This document shows, in pieces, positions 35,190 through 43,621 of a stretch of DNA of 64,000 nt. This DNA is from Corallococcus sp. EGB (lineage in GTDB: Bacteria > Myxococcota > Myxococcia > Myxococcales > Myxococcaceae). The stretch is from the NCBI RefSeq assembly GCF_019968905.1, contig NZ_CP079946.1:1860001-1924000 (forward strand), read 5' to 3'. The notes under the pieces were generated by a model. That model was not told where the DNA came from. It made no database searches and saw only the letters and a list, made by a program, of their open reading frames with translations. The translations under genes and the position numbers were made by a program. Position 1 is the first letter of the stretch, and each line of letters begins with the position of its first letter.

Positions 35190-36524
35190 ATGAATGACGC
35201 CGCCCATCCCCAGCCCACCCCGGGCCCATCCACGGCTTCGGGCCTCAAGGCCCGTGCTCGCCGCGTCCTTGCGAAACTGGACGCGGTGCTGCCGGACGTG
35301 GACGCGCTCTACGGAGACCTGCACGAACACCCGGAGCTGTCCGGCCACGAGGCCCGCACGGCCGCCGAGGTGGCGCGGCGGCTGGAGTCCGAGGGCTACG
35401 AGGTGAGCCGCGACGTGGGCGGCCACGGCGTGGTGGGCCTCATGCGCAACGGCGACGGGCCCACCGTGCTCCTGCGCGGGGACATGGACGCGCTCCCCGT
35501 GGAGGAGAGGACGGGACTGCCCTACGCGAGCCGCGCGCGGACGGAGGCTGGTGAGCCGGTGATGCATGCGTGCGGGCATGACGTCCACACCGCGTGCCTC
35601 GTGGGCTCGGCGGCGGTGCTGGCGCGCTCGCGCGACGCGTGGCGCGGCACGTTGATGATCGTGGGGCAGCCGGCGGAGGAGACCCTCCAGGGCGCGAAGG
35701 CGATGCTGGACGCCGGGCTCTATGCGCGCTTCGGCACGCCGGACGCCGTGCTGGGACAGCACTCTGCGCCGCTGCCGGTGGGCACCTTCATGCACCGTGA
35801 GGGCGTGGCGATGATGGGCTCCGCGCACGTGCGCGTCCGCCTCTTCGGCCGGGGCGCGCACGGGGCGCAGCCGGAGCTGTCCGTGGACCCAGTGGTGCTG
35901 GGGGCCAGCGTGGTGCTGCGCCTGCAGACCATCGTGTCGCGCGAGCTGTCGCCGCTGGAGGCGGCGGTGGTCACCGTGGGCCGGTTCCACGCGGGCACTC
36001 GCGCCAACGTGATTCCAGAGGAGGCCGTGCTGGAGCTGACGGTGCGCACGGAGGACGACGCGGTGCAGGCCCGCGTGCTCACCGCCATCGAGCGCATCGC
36101 GAAGGGCGAGGCCGCCGCGGCGGGGGCGCCCAGGCCGCCCCAGGTGGAGGTGCTGGGGCGCACGCCGGTGAACCGCAACGACCCGGCGCTCCTCGGCCGC
36201 GTGCGGGACGCGCACGCGGAATGGTTCGGGCCCAAGGCGCTGGTGCCGGGCGTGCTCGTCACCGCGAGCGAGGACTTCCCCTTCTTCGCCCAGGGCCCCG
36301 GGCACCCGGTGCCCACGGCGTACTGGTTCGTGGGCATCACGCCGCGGAGGGCCTGGGAGGCGGCGCCGGGCGCGACGCCCCAGGAGAAGGTGGCGCACCT
36401 GCCGGGGCCGCACTCGGGCCACTACGCTCCGGACCGGGCGGGTTCGCTGCGTGCCGGATGCGAGTCGCTCACCGTGGCGGCGCTGGCGTGCCTGCATGGA
36501 GAGGGCGGAGCCGGCGACCCTTGA
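35190..36524 (+). CDS. M20 amidohydrolase (hippurate-hydrolase/IAA-amino-acid hydrolase type)
   Basis: 444 residues from ATG at 35190. The metal ligands are D-H motifs: LRGDMDALPVEERTG, HACGHDVHTA (with the catalytic Cys) and GQPAEET. A dimerisation domain (GRGAHGAQPELSVDPV) is inserted in the middle, and the final block ASEDFPFFAQGPG precedes the terminal HSGHYAPD. The enzyme removes acyl groups from amino acids or similar amides. No signal is visible; it acts in the cytoplasm. The protein starts with a short Pro/Thr-rich stretch of unknown use. A 12-base direct repeat (GATGCCTTCGAC twice) lies about 50 bases before the start. Confidence 0.9.
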   Translation: MNDAAHPQPTPGPSTASGLKARARRVLAKLDAVLPDVDALYGDLHEHPELSGHEARTAAEVARRLESEGYEVSRDVGGHGVVGLMRNGDGPTVLLRGDMDALPVEERTGLPYASRARTEAGEPVMHACGHDVHTACLVGSAAVLARSRDAWRGTLMIVGQPAEETLQGAKAMLDAGLYARFGTPDAVLGQHSAPLPVGTFMHREGVAMMGSAHVRVRLFGRGAHGAQPELSVDPVVLGASVVLRLQTIVSRELSPLEAAVVTVGRFHAGTRANVIPEEAVLELTVRTEDDAVQARVLTAIERIAKGEAAAAGAPRPPQVEVLGRTPVNRNDPALLGRVRDAHAEWFGPKALVPGVLVTASEDFPFFAQGPGHPVPTAYWFVGITPRRAWEAAPGATPQEKVAHLPGPHSGHYAPDRAGSLRAGCESLTVAALACLHGEGGAGDP

Positions 36525-36634
36525 AGGGTCCCAGCCTGGAGCGGAGCCCCTGGCCCGGCCGGCCCCCCATCGCTTGCCCCCGACGTAAGTGCCTCCACCT
36601 TGATGGACGCACGACACTTCTGGAGGACACGCCG

Positions 36635-37123
36635 ATGAAGCTTCCGCTCATGGCCTCGCTGACCACGCTCCTTTTGGGCGGCTGCGCCACGCAGTCCACG
36701 TCCGTTCCACAGGAGTCCCCGACCCGGGCGTTCGCTTCCGACGAGATGTCCTGGGACGCGCAGGAGTCCCCGCGCACGCAGGCGATGCTGCACAACCATG
36801 GCGGCATGAACTTCTACGGAGACGTGGGCGCGGAGGGCCAGGCCTCCGCCGTGGCCACCGGAGGCACGGGCATTCCGCAGCGCTCGAAGCGAGAGGACTA
36901 CCAATGCGTGGACCTCGACGAGCTGGGGACGGGCGGCTCGGGCAGCATCGACATGCGCAACCTGGACCCCCTGGCCCCGGAGCCCGCGCCGTCGGAGTAC
37001 GTGGGCTCGCGGTTGGACATCGTCCCGCCGGCCTGGCACCGGAACAAAGGCATCGGCACCAGCCCCGTGGCCCCGTCCACCGGCACGCCTCCGGAAGAGG
37101 GCAGCGGCGGCGCGGGCCATTAG
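36635..37123 (+). CDS. Small lipoprotein of unknown function
   Basis: 162 residues from ATG at 36635 behind GGAGG. A lipoprotein signal ends LLLGGC. The mature part is polar and rich in Gly, Pro and Ser, with no conserved fold; segments HNHGGMNFYGDVGAEGQ, REDYQCVDLDELGTGG and AWHRNKGIGTSP are visible. It is probably anchored to the inner or outer membrane; no function can be offered. Confidence 0.7.
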   Translation: MKLPLMASLTTLLLGGCATQSTSVPQESPTRAFASDEMSWDAQESPRTQAMLHNHGGMNFYGDVGAEGQASAVATGGTGIPQRSKREDYQCVDLDELGTGGSGSIDMRNLDPLAPEPAPSEYVGSRLDIVPPAWHRNKGIGTSPVAPSTGTPPEEGSGGAGH

Positions 37124-37135
37124 GCCTGGGGCGCT

Positions 37136-37594
37136 TCATCCTCGCGGCTTCGCCAGCCGGGTCAGCTCGCGGTCCAGCGTTGCCGCGAAGCGCTGGCGGT
37201 CCTGAGCTGAGAAGCCGCCGGGGCCGCCGGTGTTCACGCCGCCGTCGCGCAGCTCCTGCATGAAGTTCCGCAGGGACAGCCGCTCGTCGATGTTCTCCGG
37301 CGTGAAGAGCTCCCCTCGCGGATCCATCACCACCACCCCCTTGGGGACGAGCAGCGCGGCCAGCGGGATGTCCTGCGTGACGGCCAGGTCGCCGGCCTCG
37401 GCGGAGGTGGCGATGTGCCGGTCCGCCACGTCCAGCCCCGCGCCCACCTGCACGGTGGACACGTACGCCAGGCGCGGCAGCGCCAGGGGCGTGTTCGCCA
37501 CGAAGATGGCGGGCACCTTCACGCGCTGCACGGCGCGCAGCAGGATGTCCCGCACGGGCCCCGGACAGGCATCGGCATCGACCCAGATTCGCAT
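37136..37594 (-). CDS. YaiI/YqxD-family (DUF188) protein
   Basis: 152 residues from ATG at 37594. The N-terminus MRIWVDADACPGPVRDI contains the DADACP motif of the family, followed by FVANTPLALP, ATSAEAGDLAVTQDIPLAALL (the second acidic cluster) and MDPRGELFTPENIDERLSLRNFMQELRDGG. The fold is PIN-like, and a nuclease or metal-binding role has been suggested; function is unknown. It is convergent with the lipoprotein gene. Confidence 0.9.
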   Translation of the reverse strand: MRIWVDADACPGPVRDILLRAVQRVKVPAIFVANTPLALPRLAYVSTVQVGAGLDVADRHIATSAEAGDLAVTQDIPLAALLVPKGVVVMDPRGELFTPENIDERLSLRNFMQELRDGGVNTGGPGGFSAQDRQRFAATLDRELTRLAKPRG

Positions 37595-37672
37595 GGGGGC
37601 ATCCTCGCTGATTTCCGTCCGGTGGAACGCGGGTCCTCGCGTGAGGCAGGCGGATTCGTTAGAAGCGGCTTC

Positions 37673-39052
37673 GTGCTTTCCGCGCCCTCCTCGTCCCGCC
37701 GCGACTTCTCCTCGTCCTCGCTCGCGCTCTGGCTGATGTGCCTGGGATTGTTCGTGGTCTACACCGGCAGCAAGGTGCAGATGCAGACGGACTCGCTCTG
37801 GTCCATCCCCTCCGCGGCCAGCATCCTCCACGAAGGGAACGCGGACCTGGACGAGTTCGCCCCGACCTTCTCCGAGGCGACCGACTACGCGCGCACCGAC
37901 CACGGCGGCCGGACGTACTACGTGTACCCGCCCGGGGTGATGCTCTCCGCGGTTCCATTCCTCGCGCTGGCGGAGGGGCTGTTCTCCCTGGGACGGCCGC
38001 TGCTCGAGCACCTGGGCGCTCTCGGTGCGCGTGCGCTGGCGTGGCTGGCGCTGTTCCAGAGCACCGGCAAGGTGGACCTGGGCGCCTACCACCGCACCGA
38101 ACAGCTCATCGCCTCGGTCTACGTGTGCGCCGCCGCGGCCGTGCTGCTCATCGCGCTGCGAAGGCAGGTGTCCGCTCGCGCGGCGCTCGTCACCGTCCTG
38201 CTCTTCGGGCTGGGGACGACGGCGTACTCCACCGCCAGCCGCGTGCTCTGGCAGCACAGCCCCGGGCTTCTGGCCGTCGCATGCGGGGTGCTGCTGCTGG
38301 CGCGGCCCACGCAGACCGCGCGCACCGCGTTCCTCGCGGGGCTCACCGTCGCGCTCGCGTACGTGTGCCGGCCCACGCACGCCATCACCGTGGTCGTCTT
38401 CACCGCGTACTTCGCCCTGCGGTTCCGCCGGCTGCTCCCCGCGTACTTCGCGGGCGCGGCGCTCGTGGCGGCGCCGTTCTGCGGGTACAACCTCCACATC
38501 TACGGCGCGCTCTTGTCGCCGTACTACCGGAACACGCTGGACATCGCGGGGCCGCGCTTCCTCATGGCGCTGGCCGCGAACCTCGTGAGCCCGTCGCGGG
38601 GGCTGCTCATCTATTCGCCGTTCCTGGTGCTGGCCGGCGTGGGCTTCGTCCAGCGGTGGCGCCGCCGGGAGCTCGCGCCCCATGAGAAGGCGTTCGCCAC
38701 CATCGTGCTCCTGCACTGGGTGGCCATCTCCGCGTTCCCCATCTGGTGGGCGGGGCACTCGGTGGGGCCGCGCTTCTTCACGGACGTGCTGCCCTACCTC
38801 GTCTTCTTCCTCGCGTTCCCCGTCCAGCGCGTGCTGGAGGCGCCGCGCCAGCACCGCGCCCTGGCGGGCGTGCTCGCCGCGACGGCCGCGTTCAGCGTCG
38901 TCTTCCACTGGCGCGCCTCCACCTCGTACGACGTGCACATGTGGAACTCCTTCCCGGTGAACGTGGACAGCGCGCCGGAGCGCGCGTGGGACTGGTCGGA
39001 TCCGCAGCTGCTGCGCGCCATCCCGGCCCGCTTCCGGGGCGATCCCCGGTAG
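37673..39052 (+). CDS. Polytopic membrane protein, GT-C glycosyltransferase-like
   Basis: 459 residues from GTG at 37673. About eleven membrane helices alternate with short loops. After the first helix a polar loop (SIPSAASILHEGNADLDEFAPTFSEATDYARTDHGG) has the position and Asp/Glu content of the catalytic loop of GT-C (dolichol-P-mannosyltransferase-like) proteins, followed by YYVYPPGVMLSAVPFLAL. Arg-rich turns recur between helices (RRQVSARA, RRLLPAYF). Assignment as a lipid-linked sugar transferase is structural inference. The protein stands alone, so its target is unknown. Confidence 0.6.
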   Translation: MLSAPSSSRRDFSSSSLALWLMCLGLFVVYTGSKVQMQTDSLWSIPSAASILHEGNADLDEFAPTFSEATDYARTDHGGRTYYVYPPGVMLSAVPFLALAEGLFSLGRPLLEHLGALGARALAWLALFQSTGKVDLGAYHRTEQLIASVYVCAAAAVLLIALRRQVSARAALVTVLLFGLGTTAYSTASRVLWQHSPGLLAVACGVLLLARPTQTARTAFLAGLTVALAYVCRPTHAITVVVFTAYFALRFRRLLPAYFAGAALVAAPFCGYNLHIYGALLSPYYRNTLDIAGPRFLMALAANLVSPSRGLLIYSPFLVLAGVGFVQRWRRRELAPHEKAFATIVLLHWVAISAFPIWWAGHSVGPRFFTDVLPYLVFFLAFPVQRVLEAPRQHRALAGVLAATAAFSVVFHWRASTSYDVHMWNSFPVNVDSAPERAWDWSDPQLLRAIPARFRGDPR

Positions 39053-39178
39053 GGCAGGGGCTCCGCCGCCTGCCTGCCTTCCCGCATGCGGCTTGCTCCC
39101 GGCCGCCGAGGGTCTTGGCGCGCGTCTGGGCCGCCTCCAGCTTTGCACCGGACCTTTCTGTTTCAAGGAGGCGGTGCA

Positions 39179-39529
39179 ATGGCGAAGGCGATGAGCAAGC
39201 TGCCGCGCGCGCTGGGCTGGTTCAGCGTGGGCCTGGGCGTCACGGAGTTGCTGGGGGCGTGGAGCCTGCTCCGGTTCTTCGGCGTCTCGCGCGGGAGCAG
39301 GTGGGTGCGGGCCTATGGCGCTCGGGAGCTGGCGGCGGGCGTGGCCCTGCTGAGCCCCGCGAAGAAGCGCCCGTGGCTGTGGGCGCGCGTGGCCGGTGAC
39401 GCGCTGGACCTGGCGACGATGGGCAGGGGCCTGCGTGAGCCGGGCGTGCGCAAGGGGCGCCTGCTCGCCGCCACCGGCGCCGTCGCGGGAATCACGGTGC
39501 TGGACATCTACGCCGCCGCGAACGCGTAG
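39179..39529 (+). CDS. Small membrane protein, DUF4267-like
   Basis: 116 residues from ATG at 39179, with a perfect AAGGAGG upstream. It has a positively charged N-terminus, then hydrophobic segments LGWFSVGLGVTELLGAW, VRAYGARELAAGVALL, WARVAGDALDLATM and a C-terminal LLAATGAVAGITVLDIYAA. The GARELAAG ... GDALDL pattern is common in small proteins found beside cyclase/dehydrase or SDR genes. Function is unknown. Confidence 0.75.
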   Translation: MAKAMSKLPRALGWFSVGLGVTELLGAWSLLRFFGVSRGSRWVRAYGARELAAGVALLSPAKKRPWLWARVAGDALDLATMGRGLREPGVRKGRLLAATGAVAGITVLDIYAAANA

Positions 39530-39581
39530 TCCCGGGCGGGACGTGCGTTAGGCTTCCCCCCTCTTCCAAGGGAGGAAGCCC

Positions 39582-40556
39582 GTGCGTCCCGTTCTCCTGG
39601 CCCTGCTGCTCCTGCCCGCGCTCGCGGGCGCTGGCGCCCCGAAGGCGCAGGACCCCTCTGTCTTCACGGGAGTGGAGCGCATCGTCGCCGTCGCGGACGT
39701 GCACGGCGACGTGGACGCGCTCAAGGAGGTCCTCCGGATGGCGGGCCTCATCGACGCGAAGGACCACTGGATTGGCGGCAAGGCGCACCTGGTGCAGACC
39801 GGGGACATCCCCGACCGGGGCGACCACACCCGCGACGCCTTCGAGCTGCTCATGCGCCTGGAGACCGAGGCGCGCAAGTCCGGCGGCCGCGTGCACCCGC
39901 TCCTGGGCAACCACGAGCTGATGAACATGCGCGGAGACCTGCGCTACGTCACGCCCGGCGAGTTCGCCTCCTTCGCGGATCAGTCGCCCACCGCCGATGC
40001 TCCCGGCGAGCCCCCGGGCTTCCACGGCCACGCCGCCGCCTATGCCGCGGACGGGCGCTACGGGAAGTGGCTGCGCTCGCATCCCGCCGTCATCCGCATC
40101 AACGACACGCTCTTCCTGCACGGCGGCCTGGCGCCCACGGTTCCGGGGGCCACGCTGGACGAGGTGAACCGCTGGGTGTGGCAGGACCTGACGCCGGGGC
40201 AGCCGCCGGGCGGCGGCGTGGACCCGCAGGGGCCGGTGTGGTTCCGCGGCTACGCCATCGACGATGAGGCGAAGTGGGACGCGGGCCTCACGCAGGTGCT
40301 CGAGCGCTTCGGCGCCCGCCGCATGGTGATGGGCCACACGCCGTCGCAGGACGGCCGGCTCTCCATCCGCTTCGGAGGCCGCGTCATCGTCATCGACACG
40401 GGCCTCAGCACCCACTACGGCCGCCACCTGGCCGCGCTGGAGCTTCGGGGGGACCGCCTCACGGCGCTCTACCCGGAAGGGCGGGTGCCATTGCTGCCCA
40501 CACCGAAGGCCGCCGCGCCCACCCCGCGCCCCGAGGCGAAGACGGGCACCAGGTAG
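39582..40556 (+). CDS. Shewanella-like protein phosphatase (metallophosphoesterase), secreted
   Basis: 324 residues from GTG at 39582 with GGAGGAAG upstream. A signal peptide (LLALLLLPALAGAGA) exports it. The PPP metal motifs are VADVHGDVDAL (GDxHG variant), TGDIPDRGDHT (GDxxDRG) and LLGNHELMNM (GNHE), then LFLHGGLAP and VMGHTPS with the late metal His. The combination and the RFGGRVIVIDTGLSTHYG end match the Shewanella-like group of phosphatases. A Pro/Ala-rich tail ends it. It probably acts on phosphoproteins or phosphoesters in the periplasm. Confidence 0.88.
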   Translation: MRPVLLALLLLPALAGAGAPKAQDPSVFTGVERIVAVADVHGDVDALKEVLRMAGLIDAKDHWIGGKAHLVQTGDIPDRGDHTRDAFELLMRLETEARKSGGRVHPLLGNHELMNMRGDLRYVTPGEFASFADQSPTADAPGEPPGFHGHAAAYAADGRYGKWLRSHPAVIRINDTLFLHGGLAPTVPGATLDEVNRWVWQDLTPGQPPGGGVDPQGPVWFRGYAIDDEAKWDAGLTQVLERFGARRMVMGHTPSQDGRLSIRFGGRVIVIDTGLSTHYGRHLAALELRGDRLTALYPEGRVPLLPTPKAAAPTPRPEAKTGTR

Positions 40557-40617
40557 ACGGTCCTCCGCTGAACGCCAGGCTCCGGCGCGGGGCCTGTTCA
40601 CTGGAAGTCTTTTGACT

Positions 40618-40634
40618 TTGATAGTCAGTATCAA
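40618..40634 (+). promoter_or_regulatory. Fur-box-like palindrome upstream of the heme operon
   Basis: TTGATA (40618-40623), GTCAG, TATCAA (40629-40634) is a perfect inverted repeat embedded in an A/T-rich stretch starting TTGACTTTGA, 35 bases before the Com-like gene. It resembles Fur sites (GATAATGATAATCATTATC) in its TGATA/TATCA halves. Iron-dependent repression by Fur fits the genes downstream but is inferred. Confidence 0.6.
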
Positions 40635-40669
40635 TATCGTCCGGCTCCATCGAACGCAGGGAGCCTGCG

Positions 40670-40864
40670 ATGCACGAGGGATGCGGACCACAGGGAGGCG
40701 CCGGGGAGCTGCGCTGCATGTGCGGCAGCCTGCTGGCGCGACTGGTGCCGGGCGGCGTGGAGCTGAAGTGCCGCCGGTGCCACCGGACGCAGGTGGTGCC
40801 GCTGGAGTCCGGCCCGTCGTCGGAGCCCCGGCGCGGGGGCGCTCCCCGGAGTGAGCGCGGCTGA
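40670..40864 (+). CDS. Com-type zinc-finger protein heading the heme operon
   Basis: 64 residues from ATG at 40670. Two cysteine pairs (CMC near 16-18 and CRRC near 34-37) in ELRCMCGSLLARLVPGGVELKCRRCH match the Com zinc finger first known in phage Mu (PF10122), which binds RNA or DNA. The sequence after is Ser/Arg-rich. It lies 35 bases after the Fur-like box and 136 bases before the TonB receptor, so it may act as a small regulator of heme uptake genes. The role is guessed from position only. Confidence 0.75.
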   Translation: MHEGCGPQGGAGELRCMCGSLLARLVPGGVELKCRRCHRTQVVPLESGPSSEPRRGGAPRSERG

Positions 40865-41000
40865 ACCGCTTGGATGAAACGGGCTTCCGGCAGGGGGCTC
40901 GCGGCAGTGTGTTTCCTGCGGCCCGAGGCCCTTGAGCCCAGCGCCCGACAGGCTTCCCGGGAACGGAAGCCGCCCGGCTTGCGTGCCGGGAGGACGAGGG

Positions 41001-42932
41001 ATGTCCGGGCGTTGGTGGCTGTGTGCGCTGCTAGGGAGTGCCCTGTCCGGCGTGGCCCGGGCGGAGGACGTGCCGTCCGTGGACGGAGGCGTGGAGGAGC
41101 CGCCCTCGCTCCAGACGGTGGTGACGGGCTCGCGCACGCAGGAGCGGCTGCGCGAGACGCCGGTGGCCACGGAGGTCATCAGCCGCTCCGAGATTGTCGC
41201 CAGCGGAGCGCGGGACGCCTCGGAGCTGCTCTCCACGCGCCCGGGGCTCGTCGTGCAGCAGGGCTTCGCGGGCGCGGGGCTGTCCGTGCAGGGCCTGGCG
41301 CCGGAGTACGTGCTGGTGCTGGTGGACGGCGAGCGCGTCACCGGCAAGGTGGACGGCAACATCGACCTGTCGCGCCTGTCGCTGGAGGACATCGAGCAGG
41401 TCGAAATCGTGAAGGGCGCCGCGTCCGTGCTCTACGGCAGCGACGCGGTGGCGGGCGTGGTGAACTTCATCACCCGCCGGGCGCAGCGCTCCCTGGGCGC
41501 GGACCTGCGCGCCGCCTACGGCACGCTGAACCGCCTGGACCTGGACGCCACCGGCGAGACGCGCGGCGACGCGTGGGGCCTGCGCCTGAGCGCCGGGCTC
41601 CAGCGGCGGTCGTCCTATGACCTGGACCTCTCCGATATCGGCACCACGGGCAGCAGCCTGAGCGGCTACGACCTGTCCGCGAGCGGCGACTGGCGCGGGC
41701 AGGGCGCCCTGTCGCTGGAAGGCACCGCGTCCTTCTCCCACCGCATCCAGCGCGGCGTGGACCTGGGCGCCGCGGGCGCGGTGTTCGACCGCGCGAGCCG
41801 CGACAACAGCTTCGCCTCGCGCCTGTCTCCGTCCTGGCGCCTGGGTGGCACGACGACGCTGCGCACGGACGTGGCCTACGGGCACTTCGAGCGGCGCTAC
41901 CTGCGCGACCAGCGCAACGCCTCCGCGTTGGACACCGTGGAGGACACGCGCGACCAGCAGGCCCGCGTGGGCGCGCAGGTGGACACCCGGCCCGGCGGCG
42001 GACACGCGCTGGTGGCGGGCACCGAGTACCTGGGCGAGTGGCTGCGCTCGGACCGGCTGGAGGGCGGCCGCGGGCGGCGCGGGCGCGGCTCGGTGTACGC
42101 GCAGGACAGCTGGACGCTGGCGGAGAAGCCGGGGCTGGTGCTGGTGCCGGGCGGACGGCTGGACGTGGATTCGCAGTTCGGGCTCGCGGCCACGCCGCGC
42201 GTGGCGCTGAAGGCGGAGCCGCTGTCATGGCTCACCGTGCGCGGCAGCTACGGCTGGGGCTACCGGGCTCCCAGCTTCCAGGACCTGCTCATCGACTTCG
42301 AGAACCCGTCCGTGGGCTACACCGTGCGCGGCAACCCGGACCTCAAGCCGGAGCGCTCGCGCAGCTTCAGCGTCAACGTGGAGGCGCGGCCCACGGGCGA
42401 CACCCTGCTGTGGGTGGGCGCGTTCCAGCACTCGCTGCGCGACATGATTGCCGCGTCGCTCCAGTCCGAGGGCGACTTCCTGCGCTACTCGTACATCAAC
42501 ATCGCCCGGGCGCGCGTGCGCGGCGGCGAGCTGGGCGTGCGCCAGTCGCTGCCGGGCCGCATCCAGGTGGAGCTGGGCTACACGCTCACCGACGGCACCG
42601 ACCAGGAGCTGCACCGCGAGCTGGAAGGCCAGGCGCGGCACCGGCTCACCGCGCAGGCCACGTGGCGCCACCGTGCGTGGGGTCTGGAGGCCAACGTGCG
42701 CGGCGCGCTCACCGGCGAGCGTCCCTTCTATCCCGATACCAACGGAGACGGCGTGGCGGAGTCCTACCGTGCCAGCCCCACCGTCTCCCTGGATGCCCGG
42801 GTCGCCTGGCTGATGCCGGCGGGCGGGCTCCAGCTTTTCGTCGTGGGCAGCAACCTCACCAACGCGGGCAACCCGACGGACCTGCCCATTCCGCCCCGCA
42901 CCCTCCAGGCCGGCGTCTCCACCCGGTTCTGA
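41001..42932 (+). CDS. hmuR: TonB-dependent heme receptor
   Basis: 643 residues from ATG at 41001 behind GGGAGGACGAGGG. A signal peptide precedes LQTVVTGSRTQERLRETPVATEVISRSEI, which begins the plug (about 38-145) with the typical GLSVQGLAPEYVLVLVDGERV and VEIVKGAASVLYGSDAVAGVVNFIT. The rest is a 22-strand barrel with YGWGYRAPSFQDLLIDFENPSVGYTVRGNPDLKPERS, the common receptor signature near the end. It ends in F (STRF), as in outer-membrane barrels. The receptor is named for heme because hmuY, hmuS, hmuT, hmuU and hmuV follow; a vitamin B12 or siderophore substrate is less likely. Energy comes from TonB elsewhere. Confidence 0.88.
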   Translation: MSGRWWLCALLGSALSGVARAEDVPSVDGGVEEPPSLQTVVTGSRTQERLRETPVATEVISRSEIVASGARDASELLSTRPGLVVQQGFAGAGLSVQGLAPEYVLVLVDGERVTGKVDGNIDLSRLSLEDIEQVEIVKGAASVLYGSDAVAGVVNFITRRAQRSLGADLRAAYGTLNRLDLDATGETRGDAWGLRLSAGLQRRSSYDLDLSDIGTTGSSLSGYDLSASGDWRGQGALSLEGTASFSHRIQRGVDLGAAGAVFDRASRDNSFASRLSPSWRLGGTTTLRTDVAYGHFERRYLRDQRNASALDTVEDTRDQQARVGAQVDTRPGGGHALVAGTEYLGEWLRSDRLEGGRGRRGRGSVYAQDSWTLAEKPGLVLVPGGRLDVDSQFGLAATPRVALKAEPLSWLTVRGSYGWGYRAPSFQDLLIDFENPSVGYTVRGNPDLKPERSRSFSVNVEARPTGDTLLWVGAFQHSLRDMIAASLQSEGDFLRYSYINIARARVRGGELGVRQSLPGRIQVELGYTLTDGTDQELHRELEGQARHRLTAQATWRHRAWGLEANVRGALTGERPFYPDTNGDGVAESYRASPTVSLDARVAWLMPAGGLQLFVVGSNLTNAGNPTDLPIPPRTLQAGVSTRF

Positions 42933-42961
42933 TTTCCCACCCAGCATCCGAAGGAGTCCGC

Positions 42962-43621
42962 ATGTTCCCCAATCCCATCCGTCCCGGCTTCCTGGGCCGC
43001 GCCTGCGCGGCGCTGCTCTTCGCGGGCCTGGGCACCGCGTGTGGTGACGACCTCCAGCCCACGCCAGGGCCCGGCGAGGCCGAGGACCCCGCCGTCACGC
43101 CGCAGGACGGCCAGCACCTGACCCACCAGGACAACGGCGACGGTTCGTTCACCACCGTCGTCGACGCGACCGACACGAAGAGCTGGGTGGGCCTGGACCT
43201 GGACGCGGGCAAGGAGGCGAGCGCGACGGAAGACGCGCTCTGGGACCTGGCCTTCCAGCGCTTCACGGTGAAGTCGCGCGGCGGCGTCAGCGGCACGGGC
43301 GGCGTGCAGGTGGCCATCGTGCCGGATACGGCGTTCGCGGCGCTCACCCAGGCGCCCGCGTCCGGCTACCTGACGGATGCGGCGGACGGCCCGGACACCG
43401 GCGAGGACGTGGACACCGTCTTCAACGCGGGGGACGGCTGGTACGTCTACGACCTGCCGACCCACACGCTCACGCCGCGTCCGCAGCTCTACGTCGTGCG
43501 CTCGGATTCCGGGGCGTACTTCAAGGTGGCGCTCGAGTCCTATTACGACGCGGCCGGCACTCCCGCGAAGTTGAAGCTGCTCTGGGCGAAGGTCGCCGCG
43601 CCGGCCGGGGTGCAGCCGTGA
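42962..43621 (+). CDS. hmuY: HmuY-family heme-binding lipoprotein
   Basis: 219 residues from ATG at 42962 with AAGGAG upstream. A lipoprotein signal ends at C27 (LGTAC). The mature domain contains KSWVGLDLDAGKEASATEDALWDLAFQRFTVKSRGGVSGTGGVQVAI, the HmuY pattern, and VVRSDSGAYFKVALESYY. HmuY proteins bind heme on the cell surface and pass it to the TonB receptor. Axial His or Met ligands cannot be picked with certainty from the sequence. It starts 29 bases after the receptor and overlaps hmuS. Confidence 0.9.
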   Translation: MFPNPIRPGFLGRACAALLFAGLGTACGDDLQPTPGPGEAEDPAVTPQDGQHLTHQDNGDGSFTTVVDATDTKSWVGLDLDAGKEASATEDALWDLAFQRFTVKSRGGVSGTGGVQVAIVPDTAFAALTQAPASGYLTDAADGPDTGEDVDTVFNAGDGWYVYDLPTHTLTPRPQLYVVRSDSGAYFKVALESYYDAAGTPAKLKLLWAKVAAPAGVQP